Shown in pieces: positions 27,905 to 36,126 of a DNA stretch of 64,000 nt. A program made the translations under genes and the position numbers. Under the pieces are notes generated by a model. The model was not told the DNA's origin. It did not search any database and saw nothing but the letters and a program-made list of their open reading frames with translations. How positions within the stretch are numbered: the stretch's first letter is position 1; the number at the start of each line of letters is the position of its first letter. The DNA comes from Streptomyces diacarni (GTDB taxonomy: Bacteria > Actinomycetota > Actinomycetes > Streptomycetales > Streptomycetaceae): assembly GCF_003323715.1 (NCBI RefSeq), contig NZ_QOIN01000043.1, positions 186,001-250,000 on the forward strand, read 5' to 3'.

Positions 27905-29757
27905 CCGGCGGCTTCGTTCTCCCGCAGCGCCCGCAGCCGCCCGGCGAGAGCACCGGGCGTCATGCCGTGCCGGGACAGCTGCGTGTCGTGCACGCAGTTG
28001 CGGATGTCCGAGCGCACGCCGTGCGGCGTCAGCGGCAGCAGGTACCGGGACCGCAGGCCTTCCCCGAACCCGCAGGACACCCCGTTGTACTCCACGCTCA
28101 GCAGCGCACGGCAGCGCCGCAGCCGCTCGACCAGGGCCGGGTCCAGCTCGGGACGCAGCGCCGTGCAGTGCAGCTGGGGCACCCCGAGGCCACGGTCCCG
28201 GTTGGCCTGCGCGACGAGTACGCCCGCGTAACCGAAGGTGATCACGCAGCAGTCCAGGTCCGCGGCGGCGTCCGGGGCGGCACCGAGCCAGGCGGCCGCG
28301 TCGACGTCCCCGGCACAGTCCTCGCCGGGGGCGGCGAAGCGGGCGTCCACCATGCTCAGCACGTGGGCCGTCGCCGGATCGGCCAGCAGCCGCCGGACGC
28401 AGGAGCGGAACTCGGCGGCGGTGACCGGCTCGTAGACCCGGGTCCCGGTGATCTGGTCCAGCAGGTTCAGCGAGTTGGCGGCGCCGCCCCAGGCCCCCCA
28501 GCTGCGGCCGGCCAGCACGAGCAGGTGCCGGATGCTGGTGGTGGCCTCGGTGAGCATGCCCAGGGAGTCCATGTAGTACATGGCGTCGGTCGCGACGACC
28601 TTCACGGTCTCCTCCGGCAGGCTCAGCGTGAGACCGAGGGAGAGCGTCTCGGCGAGCCCGGTGTTCTCGTACGGCACCGCGTTCGGCAGGCCGAAGCGGG
28701 CTGCCATGTCGCCGGTGAAGACGGCGAGCCGGCGGCCGGTGTCCTTCTGGAGGCCGGCCAGCAGCGGGCCGGCCGTGGTGGCGAACGAGGGCCTGGGCGG
28801 GGGTGCGTCCGGGTCGGGGGGCAGCTTGAAGCTGTGCCCCTCCTTGCGGGTGGCGCACAGCAGCGCACCGCCGCCCGGCCCGTCCAGCATCGCCCGCAGG
28901 GACTTGGCGACGGCCTCGGTTGCCAGGCCGTCCGTCTCCACCGCATGGCCCAGGTAGTGGGACAGGTACTCCCTGCTGACCGGGGCGCGCAGCGGTTCGA
29001 TGCCCTTGCCGTTGCCGTCGACGACCAGGACCAGATTGTCGAGCCCGGCCTCGTGTGCGAAGCGGAGGCACTCGAAGGTGACGCCCTCGTGCAGTTCCCC
29101 GTCCCCGGCCAGGCACACGACCTTGCGCCGCAGCCCCTGCCGGCGCAGTTCCCAGGCCAGGCTCACCGCCTGGGCCAGTCCGACGCCCAGGCTGTAGCGC
29201 ATGGTGTTGCGGAAGCCCCAGTCCCGGTGGACCACCCCGGTCAGGCCGTCCCGGTGCAGCGTGGCCAACGGGGTGAACGGGAAGGTGCCCCGCACATACC
29301 GTTCGGCGTAGAAGCTGGGGGCGATGTGCCCGCGCCCGACGACGAGTTCCGCTCTCCCGGCGCTCCCCGCGCTCGGGCCGGGGCCGTCCCGCTGCCCGGC
29401 GCGGTCCCCCGGGCCGGGCACCAGGCCCAGGTCGAAGCAGGCCCGTACCAGGTGCAGCGACGACAGACAGCTCTGGTGGTTGCCGGACCCGGCGATCTCG
29501 TGCATCCGCAGCAGGACCTTCGCGCTGTCCCGGTAGAGCCGCTCGGGCACGGCCGCGGCCACGGCGGCCAGTTCCCCCAGGGGCGTCGCCGGCGCGTACC
29601 GTTCCCCCAGGCGCCGCCACTCGGCCAGCTCCAGCTCGATCACCCTGGCCTCGTCCGGGGTGAGCCGGGGCCGTGCCGCGCGGGCCGGCTCCTCGAAGCG
29701 GCCGAGCAGCCCCGGGCCGCCGGCCCCGACCGGGCTGCCGGTCACCGGCGCGGTCAC
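27901..29757 (-). CDS. Transketolase/DXS-like thiamine diphosphate enzyme
   Basis: A 618-residue one-chain ThDP enzyme with the three transketolase-type domains. The ThDP/Mg motif GDG (residues 218-220) pairs with N249. The pyrimidine domain contains VFTGDMAARFGLPNAVPYENTGLAE, with the catalytic Glu in NTGLAE. The C-terminal domain has CVITFGYAGVLVAQA. Active-site His candidates occur in GSGNHQSCLSS and RKEGHSF. Residues about 114-135 are a Gly/Ala/Pro-rich insert absent from usual family members. It probably moves a two-carbon ketol unit to make a keto-sugar for the coupled aminotransferase. GTG at 29757 lies in a GTGA overlap. Confidence 0.8.
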   Translation of the reverse strand: MTAPVTGSPVGAGGPGLLGRFEEPARAARPRLTPDEARVIELELAEWRRLGERYAPATPLGELAAVAAAVPERLYRDSAKVLLRMHEIAGSGNHQSCLSSLHLVRACFDLGLVPGPGDRAGQRDGPGPSAGSAGRAELVVGRGHIAPSFYAERYVRGTFPFTPLATLHRDGLTGVVHRDWGFRNTMRYSLGVGLAQAVSLAWELRRQGLRRKVVCLAGDGELHEGVTFECLRFAHEAGLDNLVLVVDGNGKGIEPLRAPVSREYLSHYLGHAVETDGLATEAVAKSLRAMLDGPGGGALLCATRKEGHSFKLPPDPDAPPPRPSFATTAGPLLAGLQKDTGRRLAVFTGDMAARFGLPNAVPYENTGLAETLSLGLTLSLPEETVKVVATDAMYYMDSLGMLTEATTSIRHLLVLAGRSWGAWGGAANSLNLLDQITGTRVYEPVTAAEFRSCVRRLLADPATAHVLSMVDARFAAPGEDCAGDVDAAAWLGAAPDAAADLDCCVITFGYAGVLVAQANRDRGLGVPQLHCTALRPELDPALVERLRRCRALLSVEYNGVSCGFGEGLRSRYLLPLTPHGVRSDIRNCVHDTQLSRHGMTPGALAGRLRALRENEAAG

Positions 29758-31106
29758 CGCCCCCCGCCCAGCACCTCGTCGAGCGCCGCACCCAGCAGGG
29801 CGGCGATCTGTTCCAGGTCCGCCTCGGTGGAGACGTAGGCCGGAGCCAGCACCACCCAGTCGTCCTCCCCCCGGATGATCAGCCCGCGCCGCAGGCACGC
29901 CCGGGCGACCGCCTGGCCCAGCCCGCCCCCGGCCCCCTCCCCGTCCCCGGCGGCCGGCGGCCCGGCCGTCAGTGTGATCCCGTACAGCAGTCCGGCCGAG
30001 CGCAGTACGCCCCGGCCGCGCAGTGTGCTCTCCAGAAGGGCCGTGAAGTGCCCGGACAGCCGGGTGACTCTCGCAGGCACGTCCAGTTCCCGGTACAGCC
30101 CGAGCGCGGCCAGCCCCGCCGCGGCACTGATCGGGTTCGCCGCGTAGGTGTGCGAGGGGGCGAAGGCGTAGGAGGCCGCTCCGGTCGCCAGGACGGGCGC
30201 GACCCGTTCGCTGATGAGCACTGCTGCCAGCGGGGCGTACCCGCCGGATATGCCCTTGCCGACGCAGAGCAGATCGGGCACGGCCCGGAAGGTGTCGGCG
30301 GCGAACGCCTGCCCGGTACGCCCGAATCCGGTCACGATCTCGTCGAACACCAGCAGGATGCCGTACCGGTCGCACAAGCGGCGCAGCCCCGGCAGGAAGC
30401 CGGGCGGTGGCACCGCCATCCCCAGCAGATGCACCACCGGCTCGACCACCAGTGCCGCGATCGCGGTCGGGTCCTCCGCCTCGATGGTCCGCTCGATCAG
30501 GGCCAGGGCCTGCGGCCCGGCCTCTTCCGGCCGGAGCCCGGACAGCCGGGCCAGCGAGTGCGGCGTCCACACCCGCACGGCGCCGGTCAGGCCGGGGCCG
30601 AAGCGGGTGGTGTCGGGGCGCCCGGTCATGGCGAGCGAGCCGAAGGTCGCGCCGTGGTAGCCGTGGTAACAGCTCAGCACCTTGTACCTGCCCGGCTCGC
30701 CCCGCTCCCGGTGGTAGAGGCGGGCGAGCCGCAGGGCGGCCTCCACACTCTCCGAACCGCCGTTGACCAGTTTGGCCAGCGAGAGCGGGGCCGGCGCCAG
30801 TTGGACCAGCTGCGTGGCCAGTTCGACGGCCCCCCGGCTGGTGCCGTGCAACGGTGGATTGAAGGGCAGCCGGTGCAGCTGCTCGGTGACGGCGTCGGCG
30901 ATCGGCCGGCTGCCGTAGCCGAAGCAGGTCACGAAGATCCCCGACAGCCCGTCCAGGTACTCTCCTCCGGCCGCGTCGGTCAGCCGGACCCCCTGGGCCG
31001 ACTCGAACAGGATCGTGTCAGGGGAGTGGGGCGCTTCGAAACAGAATGCTGAGGTGTCGAGGCCGGTCCACGAGGAGGCCGGATCGGTCTGGACGGCTGA
31101 CGGCAC
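29754..31106 (-). CDS. Class III PLP-dependent aminotransferase
   Basis: A 450-residue class III (omega-type) aminotransferase. Fold-type I features are present: VNGGSESVEAALRLARLYH, CYHGYHGATFGSLAMTG, the cofactor-binding DEIVTGFGRTGQAFA and the PLP lysine in LLCVGKGISGGYAPLAA. It would aminate a keto or aldehyde group, here perhaps the keto-sugar from the coupled transketolase. GTG at 31106 has AGAAGGAG upstream, the best ribosome site of this operon. First gene of the six-gene chain with 4-nt overlaps. Confidence 0.88.
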   Translation of the reverse strand: MPSAVQTDPASSWTGLDTSAFCFEAPHSPDTILFESAQGVRLTDAAGGEYLDGLSGIFVTCFGYGSRPIADAVTEQLHRLPFNPPLHGTSRGAVELATQLVQLAPAPLSLAKLVNGGSESVEAALRLARLYHRERGEPGRYKVLSCYHGYHGATFGSLAMTGRPDTTRFGPGLTGAVRVWTPHSLARLSGLRPEEAGPQALALIERTIEAEDPTAIAALVVEPVVHLLGMAVPPPGFLPGLRRLCDRYGILLVFDEIVTGFGRTGQAFAADTFRAVPDLLCVGKGISGGYAPLAAVLISERVAPVLATGAASYAFAPSHTYAANPISAAAGLAALGLYRELDVPARVTRLSGHFTALLESTLRGRGVLRSAGLLYGITLTAGPPAAGDGEGAGGGLGQAVARACLRRGLIIRGEDDWVVLAPAYVSTEADLEQIAALLGAALDEVLGGGR

Positions 31107-31196
31107 GGTCTTCTCCTTCTAGTCGGCGCCACCTGGACCCCGGTCGGGCAGCGGGAAGCCGGTGCGGGAGCCGAGCGTGCGGGGCGAGGGGCGCGG

Positions 31197-32339
31197 TCAT
31201 TGCGTGAGCAGGGCATGGGTGTCCGCCATCCGGGCCGGTGACAGCAGGTCGAGGTACTCGGCCCACAGGTCGTCCAGGATGTCCCGTTCGAGGACGTCCT
31301 TGGCTATGTCCACGACGATCGGGACGGCGTACGCCAGCAGCCGGGGCATGAGCAGCCCCGCCTCCCCCGGTGCGAGCAGCCCGGCGCCTTCGGCGGCCCG
31401 TACGAACGCCCTGGCGCCCTCCCGGCGCGCGGCTCGCCCGCCGGCCACCCGGCCCGCGCTCGCGGCCGTCCAGGCGAGGTCGAGCAGCCGGTCGTCCACG
31501 CGCAGATTGTCGAAGTCGAGGACGCCGGTGATCCGGTGCCGGTCCGCTTCGCCGAACAGGAAGTGCCGGTGGTGCAGGTCACCGTGGACCACGGCGGTGC
31601 CCCGTGCCGCCTGCTCGCCGGCCTCGGTGAGCCGTTCGAGCAGCGGTCCGGCGCACTCCAACTCCCGCAGCGCCCCGCTGACCAGCCGCCCCCACCCGTC
31701 CGGGCGGCGCGCGGCCATCGGCCCAAGCCGTCCCAGCGCATCCTCCAGCGCGGCCCGCCAGCACGGCTGAGCCACCAGCGGATCGACGGGGTAGGGCGCG
31801 AGCGCCCGGACGACCTGCTCCGGAAGCCCGTCCAGCACCGAGCGCAGGCCGAGTCCGGTGGCCACGATCTCCCGCGCCCGGGCCGGGGTGACCGCCGGGT
31901 GCGCGGTACCGGGCAGCAGAGGCAGGAGTTCGCAGCCGATTCCGTCCCGGAGGACGGCGGGGGCACCGTCCAGGGCCGGCACGGCGACGGCGACCGGGAC
32001 GCCCTGCCGCGCGACGACCTCCATCACCTGCCGCTTGATCACGTGGAACGCCACGGGACGCAGCGCCTCGGCGGTCAGCTGCGCCTTCAGGACGAACTCG
32101 CCCCCTCCGCGGCCCGGTTCCCCCGAAACGCTCACCCGCCACAGCCCCGAGGTGTGGCTCAGGGGCCGCCCCGCGGCGGGCCTCAACGGCCGGAGCACGC
32201 TCGCGCGGGGGCTGATGCCCCAGTGGATGTCCAGCACCCGTCCGATCCACGGCGGGCTGCCGGGCCGCGGACCGCCGGGCGACCGCGTCGGCCCGCACGC
32301 GGACTCCCCGGTCGTGGCGCACGGTCCGCTGACAGCCAT
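31197..32339 (-). CDS. APH-family small-molecule kinase
   Basis: A 380-residue kinase of the aminoglycoside/choline phosphotransferase fold. The catalytic loop is AVVHGDLHHRHFLFG (Brenner's HGDxHxxN-like, with H in place of the usual N) and the metal motif is TGVLDFDNLRVDDRLLDLA. It likely phosphorylates a sugar, an amino-sugar or a finished product for self-protection. ATG at 32339 gives the conserved protein. It lies 90 nt upstream of the aminotransferase on the same strand, so may head the operon. Confidence 0.78.
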   Translation of the reverse strand: MAVSGPCATTGESACGPTRSPGGPRPGSPPWIGRVLDIHWGISPRASVLRPLRPAAGRPLSHTSGLWRVSVSGEPGRGGGEFVLKAQLTAEALRPVAFHVIKRQVMEVVARQGVPVAVAVPALDGAPAVLRDGIGCELLPLLPGTAHPAVTPARAREIVATGLGLRSVLDGLPEQVVRALAPYPVDPLVAQPCWRAALEDALGRLGPMAARRPDGWGRLVSGALRELECAGPLLERLTEAGEQAARGTAVVHGDLHHRHFLFGEADRHRITGVLDFDNLRVDDRLLDLAWTAASAGRVAGGRAARREGARAFVRAAEGAGLLAPGEAGLLMPRLLAYAVPIVVDIAKDVLERDILDDLWAEYLDLLSPARMADTHALLTQ

Positions 32340-32667
32340 CGGCCCCCCAGGTGGGACAGGTTCGACACCATCGTGGCGGCCGCCGCCCGGCCGCCACATC
32401 ACCCGGTCGAGCAGTCCGTGACGCGCAAACGGGTACGGCGTGCGGACCCCGCCGTGCCTCCCGCGCCTGCCTGGCGCCCGGGCGGCGGTCCCTCAGGCCG
32501 ACGCCGCACGGGTGGCCGGTGCGGCCGGTTCGGCGTCCGTGTGGGCCGGCCACCGGGCGCAGCAGGGCCCGGTCGACGAGGCCGCACATCGCCTCGCTCG
32601 GACCGGCCGCGAGCCTCGCCGCCTGCCCGTCCCGATGGGCGCGCCGCCTGCCGGGTCGCCGCAGATC
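32340..32667. other. Spacer between kinase and HxlR gene
   Basis: 328 nt without a supported gene. It probably contains the promoter of the leftward kinase/aminotransferase operon. No clear boxes were identified. Confidence 0.5.
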
Positions 32668-33057
32668 TCAGGAAGCCGGCGCCGCGGCGGCGTCGTAGGT
32701 GGCGCGGGCGGCCGTGATGTCGGCGCGGTGGCGTTCTGCCCAGCCGACGAGCCCGGCCAATGTCGCGTGGAGTTCGCGGGCCATGGGCGTGAGGCTGTAC
32801 TCCACCTTGGGGGGCACGGTGGGGTAGACGGTCCGGATGAGCAGGCCGTCGCGTTCCAACTTGCGCAGGTTCAAGGTGAGCATGCGTCGGCTGATGCCTG
32901 TGATGGTGCGTTCCAACTCGGTGAAACGGACTGGCCCGTGTGCGGCAGCGACGAGGATTCCGATGCTCCATTTGCCCGCGACGTGATCGAGGACCTCGGT
33001 GAGCGGGCACGCCTCGTTGCTGACCTGGTCGGACACATCGGTGTGACTGCGTGACAT
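32668..33057 (-). CDS. HxlR-family transcriptional regulator
   Basis: A 129-residue winged-helix protein. The family core is CPLTEVLDHVAGKWSIGILVAAAHGPVRFTELERTITGISRRMLTLNLRKLERDGLLIRTVYPTVPPKVEYSLT. ATG at 33057 follows AAGGAGG. It is divergent from an efflux pump, and the shared 81-nt promoter region holds an inverted repeat, so it most likely controls that pump and itself. The conserved Cys in ACPLTE may sense oxidants or electrophiles, as in some family members. Confidence 0.9.
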   Translation of the reverse strand: MSRSHTDVSDQVSNEACPLTEVLDHVAGKWSIGILVAAAHGPVRFTELERTITGISRRMLTLNLRKLERDGLLIRTVYPTVPPKVEYSLTPMARELHATLAGLVGWAERHRADITAARATYDAAAAPAS

Positions 33058-33086
33058 AAAAGTGCCTCCTTCCGCCGCACGTGATG

Positions 33087-33110
33087 GTTACAGAGGATCA
33101 CTGCTGTAAC
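33087..33110. promoter_or_regulatory. Inverted repeat in HxlR/MFS promoter region
   Basis: GTTACAG (33087-33093) and CTGTAAC (33104-33110) are perfect 7-bp arms separated by 10 bp. It sits centrally between two divergent starts and fits an HxlR dimer operator. Confidence 0.7.
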
Positions 33111-33138
33111 AAGTCGTGCACCATTGGAAGGAGTCGCC

Positions 33139-34605
33139 GTGCGGAGAACCAGCTCACCAGCACAGACATCACGTTGGTCGGCACTGGCCGTGCTCTGCGC
33201 CGGGCAGTTGATGGTCATCCTCGACGGGACCATCGTGAACGTGGCGCTGCCGTCCATCCAGCGGGACCTCGGGTTCTCCTCGTCAAGCCTGGCCTGGGTG
33301 GTCAACGCCTATCTGGTCCCCTTCGGTGGTCTGCTGCTGCTCTCCGGGCGGCTCGGCGACCTCATCGGACGCAAGCGCGTGTTCATCACTGGCCTGAGCG
33401 TCTTCACGGCTGCCTCGCTGTTGTGCGGAGTGTCCCAGGACCCAGCGATGCTGCTCGCCTCCCGGTTCTTCCAGGGCATCGGCGGCGCGGTGGCCTCCGC
33501 CGTCACCCTCGGCATGGTGGTGACCCTGTTCCCGCAGCCGGGGGAGCGGGCCAAGGCCATCGGCGTCTACAGCTTCGTCCAGTCCGCCGGCGGCTCGATG
33601 GGCCTCCTGGCCGGCGGCGCCCTGACGCAGGCCATCAGCTGGCACTGGATCTTCTTCGTCAACGTCCCGATCGGCATCGTGGCCGCGCTGTCGGCCGGGC
33701 GCGTGCTCGCGTTCGAACACGGTGTCGGCCTCGGCAAGGGAACCGACGTTGTGGGCGCGCTCCTGGTCACATCCGCACTGATGCTCGGCGTCTACTCGAT
33801 CGTCGAGACGGCGAACTACGGCTGGACTTCCGCACACACCCTGAGTTTCGGCGCCGCGGCACTGGCCCTGCTCCTCGCGTTCGTCGCCCGCCAGACCAAG
33901 GCGGCCCACCCGCTGCTGCCGCTGCGTGTGTTCCGCTCGCGCGACGTCTCAGGAGCCATGGGCATCCAGGCCCTCATGGTGGCCGGGATGTTCAGCTTCC
34001 CATTCCTGTGCGTGCTCTACCTGCAAAAGGTGCTCGGTTACGACGAGATACACACCGGCCTCGGCATCTTTCCGGTCTCGGTCGCGATCGGCGCGCTGTC
34101 CCTCAGCCTCTCACCCAAGCTGATCGCGCGCTTCGGCCCCCGTGCCGTACTCCTCCCAGGACTCTCGCTCGTCATGGCAGGTCTCGCCGCGCTCGGCCAC
34201 GCACCGGCAGACGGAAACTATGCCGTGGACGTCCTGCCCGCGCTGCTGCCGCTGGGCTTCGGCTTCGGCCTCGCGATGCCGTCGCTGGCCACGCTCGCGA
34301 TGTCAGCGGCCACGCCCCAGGACTCGGGGATCGCCTCCGGCATGTTCAACACCATGCAGCAGGTCGGCAGCGCCTTCGGCCTCGCGGTCCTCAGCACGCT
34401 CGCCACCTCGCATACGGATGCCCTGCTGGGTGACGGGGCAAGCACCGCCTCGGCACTCACGGGTGGTTACCAGCTTGCCTTCCGCATCGGCGCGGGCCTC
34501 GTCGCCGTCGCTCTCCTCCTCGCCGCCACCCTGCTGCGATCCCCCGCCACAGCGCAACGTCCAGCGGCCGAGGAGAAGCCGGTCGCCGAGAACGCCGCTC
34601 GCTGA
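33139..34605 (+). CDS. DHA2-family MFS drug efflux transporter
   Basis: A 488-residue, 14-helix major facilitator of the EmrB/QacA group. Motif C-like ILDGTIVNVALPSIQRDL, motif A GRLGDLIGRKRVF and RFFQGIGGAVASAVTLGMV are clear. It would export hydrophobic drugs by proton antiport. GTG at 33139 follows GGAAGGAG, so the upstream in-frame TTG at 33124 is rejected. Divergent from the HxlR regulator. Confidence 0.92.
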   Translation: MRRTSSPAQTSRWSALAVLCAGQLMVILDGTIVNVALPSIQRDLGFSSSSLAWVVNAYLVPFGGLLLLSGRLGDLIGRKRVFITGLSVFTAASLLCGVSQDPAMLLASRFFQGIGGAVASAVTLGMVVTLFPQPGERAKAIGVYSFVQSAGGSMGLLAGGALTQAISWHWIFFVNVPIGIVAALSAGRVLAFEHGVGLGKGTDVVGALLVTSALMLGVYSIVETANYGWTSAHTLSFGAAALALLLAFVARQTKAAHPLLPLRVFRSRDVSGAMGIQALMVAGMFSFPFLCVLYLQKVLGYDEIHTGLGIFPVSVAIGALSLSLSPKLIARFGPRAVLLPGLSLVMAGLAALGHAPADGNYAVDVLPALLPLGFGFGLAMPSLATLAMSAATPQDSGIASGMFNTMQQVGSAFGLAVLSTLATSHTDALLGDGASTASALTGGYQLAFRIGAGLVAVALLLAATLLRSPATAQRPAAEEKPVAENAAR

Positions 34606-34675
34606 CCAGGCGGCGACGCCGCCCCGGGGCGGCCTCCGGGCCGGGCAAAATTCTGTGCTCGCACGAGGAGATGTG

Positions 34676-35200
34676 CCTGTCGTGCCCTCGTTGATCACTG
34701 CGCCCATCCGTGAGGAGTTCCTTGCGTCATCGCCGCAGCGGGTCACCACTCATCCGTTGGGATGTCACCGCCGTCGGATCCCGGACAAGGTGATCTTCGA
34801 CAAGCTCATCGAGGTACTGGTGTCCGGGACGGGGGACGAGCGAGTGGCGGACGCTGCGTGCTCGGCGGCCACCTTGTGCAGGTGCCGTGACGAGTGGGTA
34901 GCCGTCGGCGCGGGCGAGGCTCTGTGCCTGGCCGCGCTCGCCGCCTGCGACCGCGTCATCGGTCTCGGCCTGGAACAGCTCAGCGCCGACGGCTGAAACA
35001 AGCTCCGCCGATGCACCAAACGTCGCCGCGTCTGCGTCGAGTTCTTCATCGCCCTCGCCGTCGCGATCATCACCATCCGTAGCCTCATCCGCCGGGCATC
35101 GGCGCTCTATCGCCGGCCCAACCGCCCCAGAAGCCCCCGCATCCGGTGGCCTACTGGCGGACGCGCTAAGCCGACAGGGCGACCTACGCCGATCCGGCTT
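34676..35200 (+). pseudogene. IS5-type transposase remnant with internal deletion
   Basis: The first part reads as the N terminus of an IS5-group transposase: HPLGCHRRRIPDKVIFDKLIEVLV, then DAACSAATLCRCRDEWVAVG and LEQLSADG. A stop codon follows at once, and the same frame continues with RRCTKRRRVCVEFFIALAVAIITIRSLIRRA, which is the C terminus of the same family. The whole catalytic middle is gone, with the frame preserved. It is not functional. Confidence 0.78.
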
Positions 35201-35691
35201 CGCAGGTGTGACGCCAAGGACATCGCCAGACCTGCGGGGCGAGGGGGTCCCCCGTGAAGGACGTACTGGCAGGGCATCCCTCACAGGCGCTGCACGCCTT
35301 AGCGTGGAACGCATGGACGCCAGGAACGAAGCACGGGAGTTCCTCACGTCCCGCCGAGCGAACCTCACCCGCGAGCAGAGGTGCCAGATCACCCCGGCCT
35401 GGCCATGCGTGCAGCAGCCGGGAACCGCACCGATTCCCGGCACTCGCCGACGGGCCGAATCCGGAAGAATGGCCGCGACGGCTGCCACGCTGTCCCCGGA
35501 AGAGGTCGCTGGCCCGACGGCTTCGCACAGCGGATCGGCGTCAGTGGCGATCGCTACAACGCCGAGCACAGGGCCTGCGTCGACCAGGAGAAAGCTTGTT
35601 CAGCCCTGCGGCTGGACCCATGCCGCCGCTGCCGCCCGGTGGGGCTCGGCGGAGCCCGCAAGGCCCGGTGAAGCAGAAGGAAAGAAATGAG
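35201..35691. other. Gene-poor spacer with a regulator scar
   Basis: 491 nt before the cupin gene. It contains the start of an MmyB-like regulator (separate entry) and no other supported gene. Confidence 0.5.
35313..35390 (+). pseudogene. N-terminal scrap of an MmyB-like XRE regulator
   Basis: MDARNEAREFLTSRRANLTREQ matches the usual first 22 residues of MmyB-like helix-turn-helix regulators in actinomycetes. The following sequence does not continue the helix-turn-helix in any frame I could follow. Such regulators often sit beside cupin/aldo-keto reductase pairs, which is the arrangement here. Confidence 0.5.
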
Positions 35692-36126
35692 ATGACTGTC
35701 AACGGATTCGACCAGATCTTTCCGCTCGGGGAGAGGAATGACGCCTTCGCGCAGTACTTCACCGGTCAGAGCTATCTGGCGCCGCTCACTTCGGGGAGCG
35801 TTCCCGTCAGCAATGTCTCCTTCGAGCCGGGCTGCCGCAACAACTGGCACATCCACCACGGCAGGGGTGGCGGCGGTGACCAGATTCTGCTGTGCACGGC
35901 CGGCAGCGGCTGGTATCAGGCCGCGGGCGAGGAACCCATCAGCATGGAGCCGGGAACGGTGATCCGCGTCCCGGCGGGCACGAAGCACTGGCACGGTGCG
36001 AAGGCCGACTCGTGGTTCTCCCACGTCGCCTTCATCACCCCGGGCGAAGACGTCAGCAACGAGTGGCTGGAACCCGTCACCGACGAGGTGTACGGCGAGC
36101 TGCCGAGGAACGGAGCACACGCATGA
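35692..36126 (+). CDS. Cupin domain protein
   Basis: A 144-residue single-domain cupin of the carboxymuconolactone decarboxylase-associated type. Motif 1 metal ligands are in NNWHIHHGRGGGGDQILLC, and motif 2 is PGTVIRVPAGTKHWHGA. Such proteins bind a metal and may act as quinone or aldehyde detoxifying partners. ATG at 35692 follows AGAAGGAAAG. It overlaps the aldo-keto reductase gene by ATGA, so the two are co-translated. Confidence 0.85.
   Translation: MTVNGFDQIFPLGERNDAFAQYFTGQSYLAPLTSGSVPVSNVSFEPGCRNNWHIHHGRGGGGDQILLCTAGSGWYQAAGEEPISMEPGTVIRVPAGTKHWHGAKADSWFSHVAFITPGEDVSNEWLEPVTDEVYGELPRNGAHA

Noticed and set aside
26534..29791. A 1085-residue glycosyltransferase fusion
   Set aside because: The upstream 629 residues are antisense-frame shadow of the transketolase gene. 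The ATGA overlap at 27901-27904 gives a normal start.
14068..32339. A lincosamide-, C7N-aminocyclitol- or violacein-type cluster
   Set aside because: No nucleotidylyltransferase/epimerase set, no sedulose cyclase-type enzyme and no tryptophan oxidase were found; only isolated families are shared.
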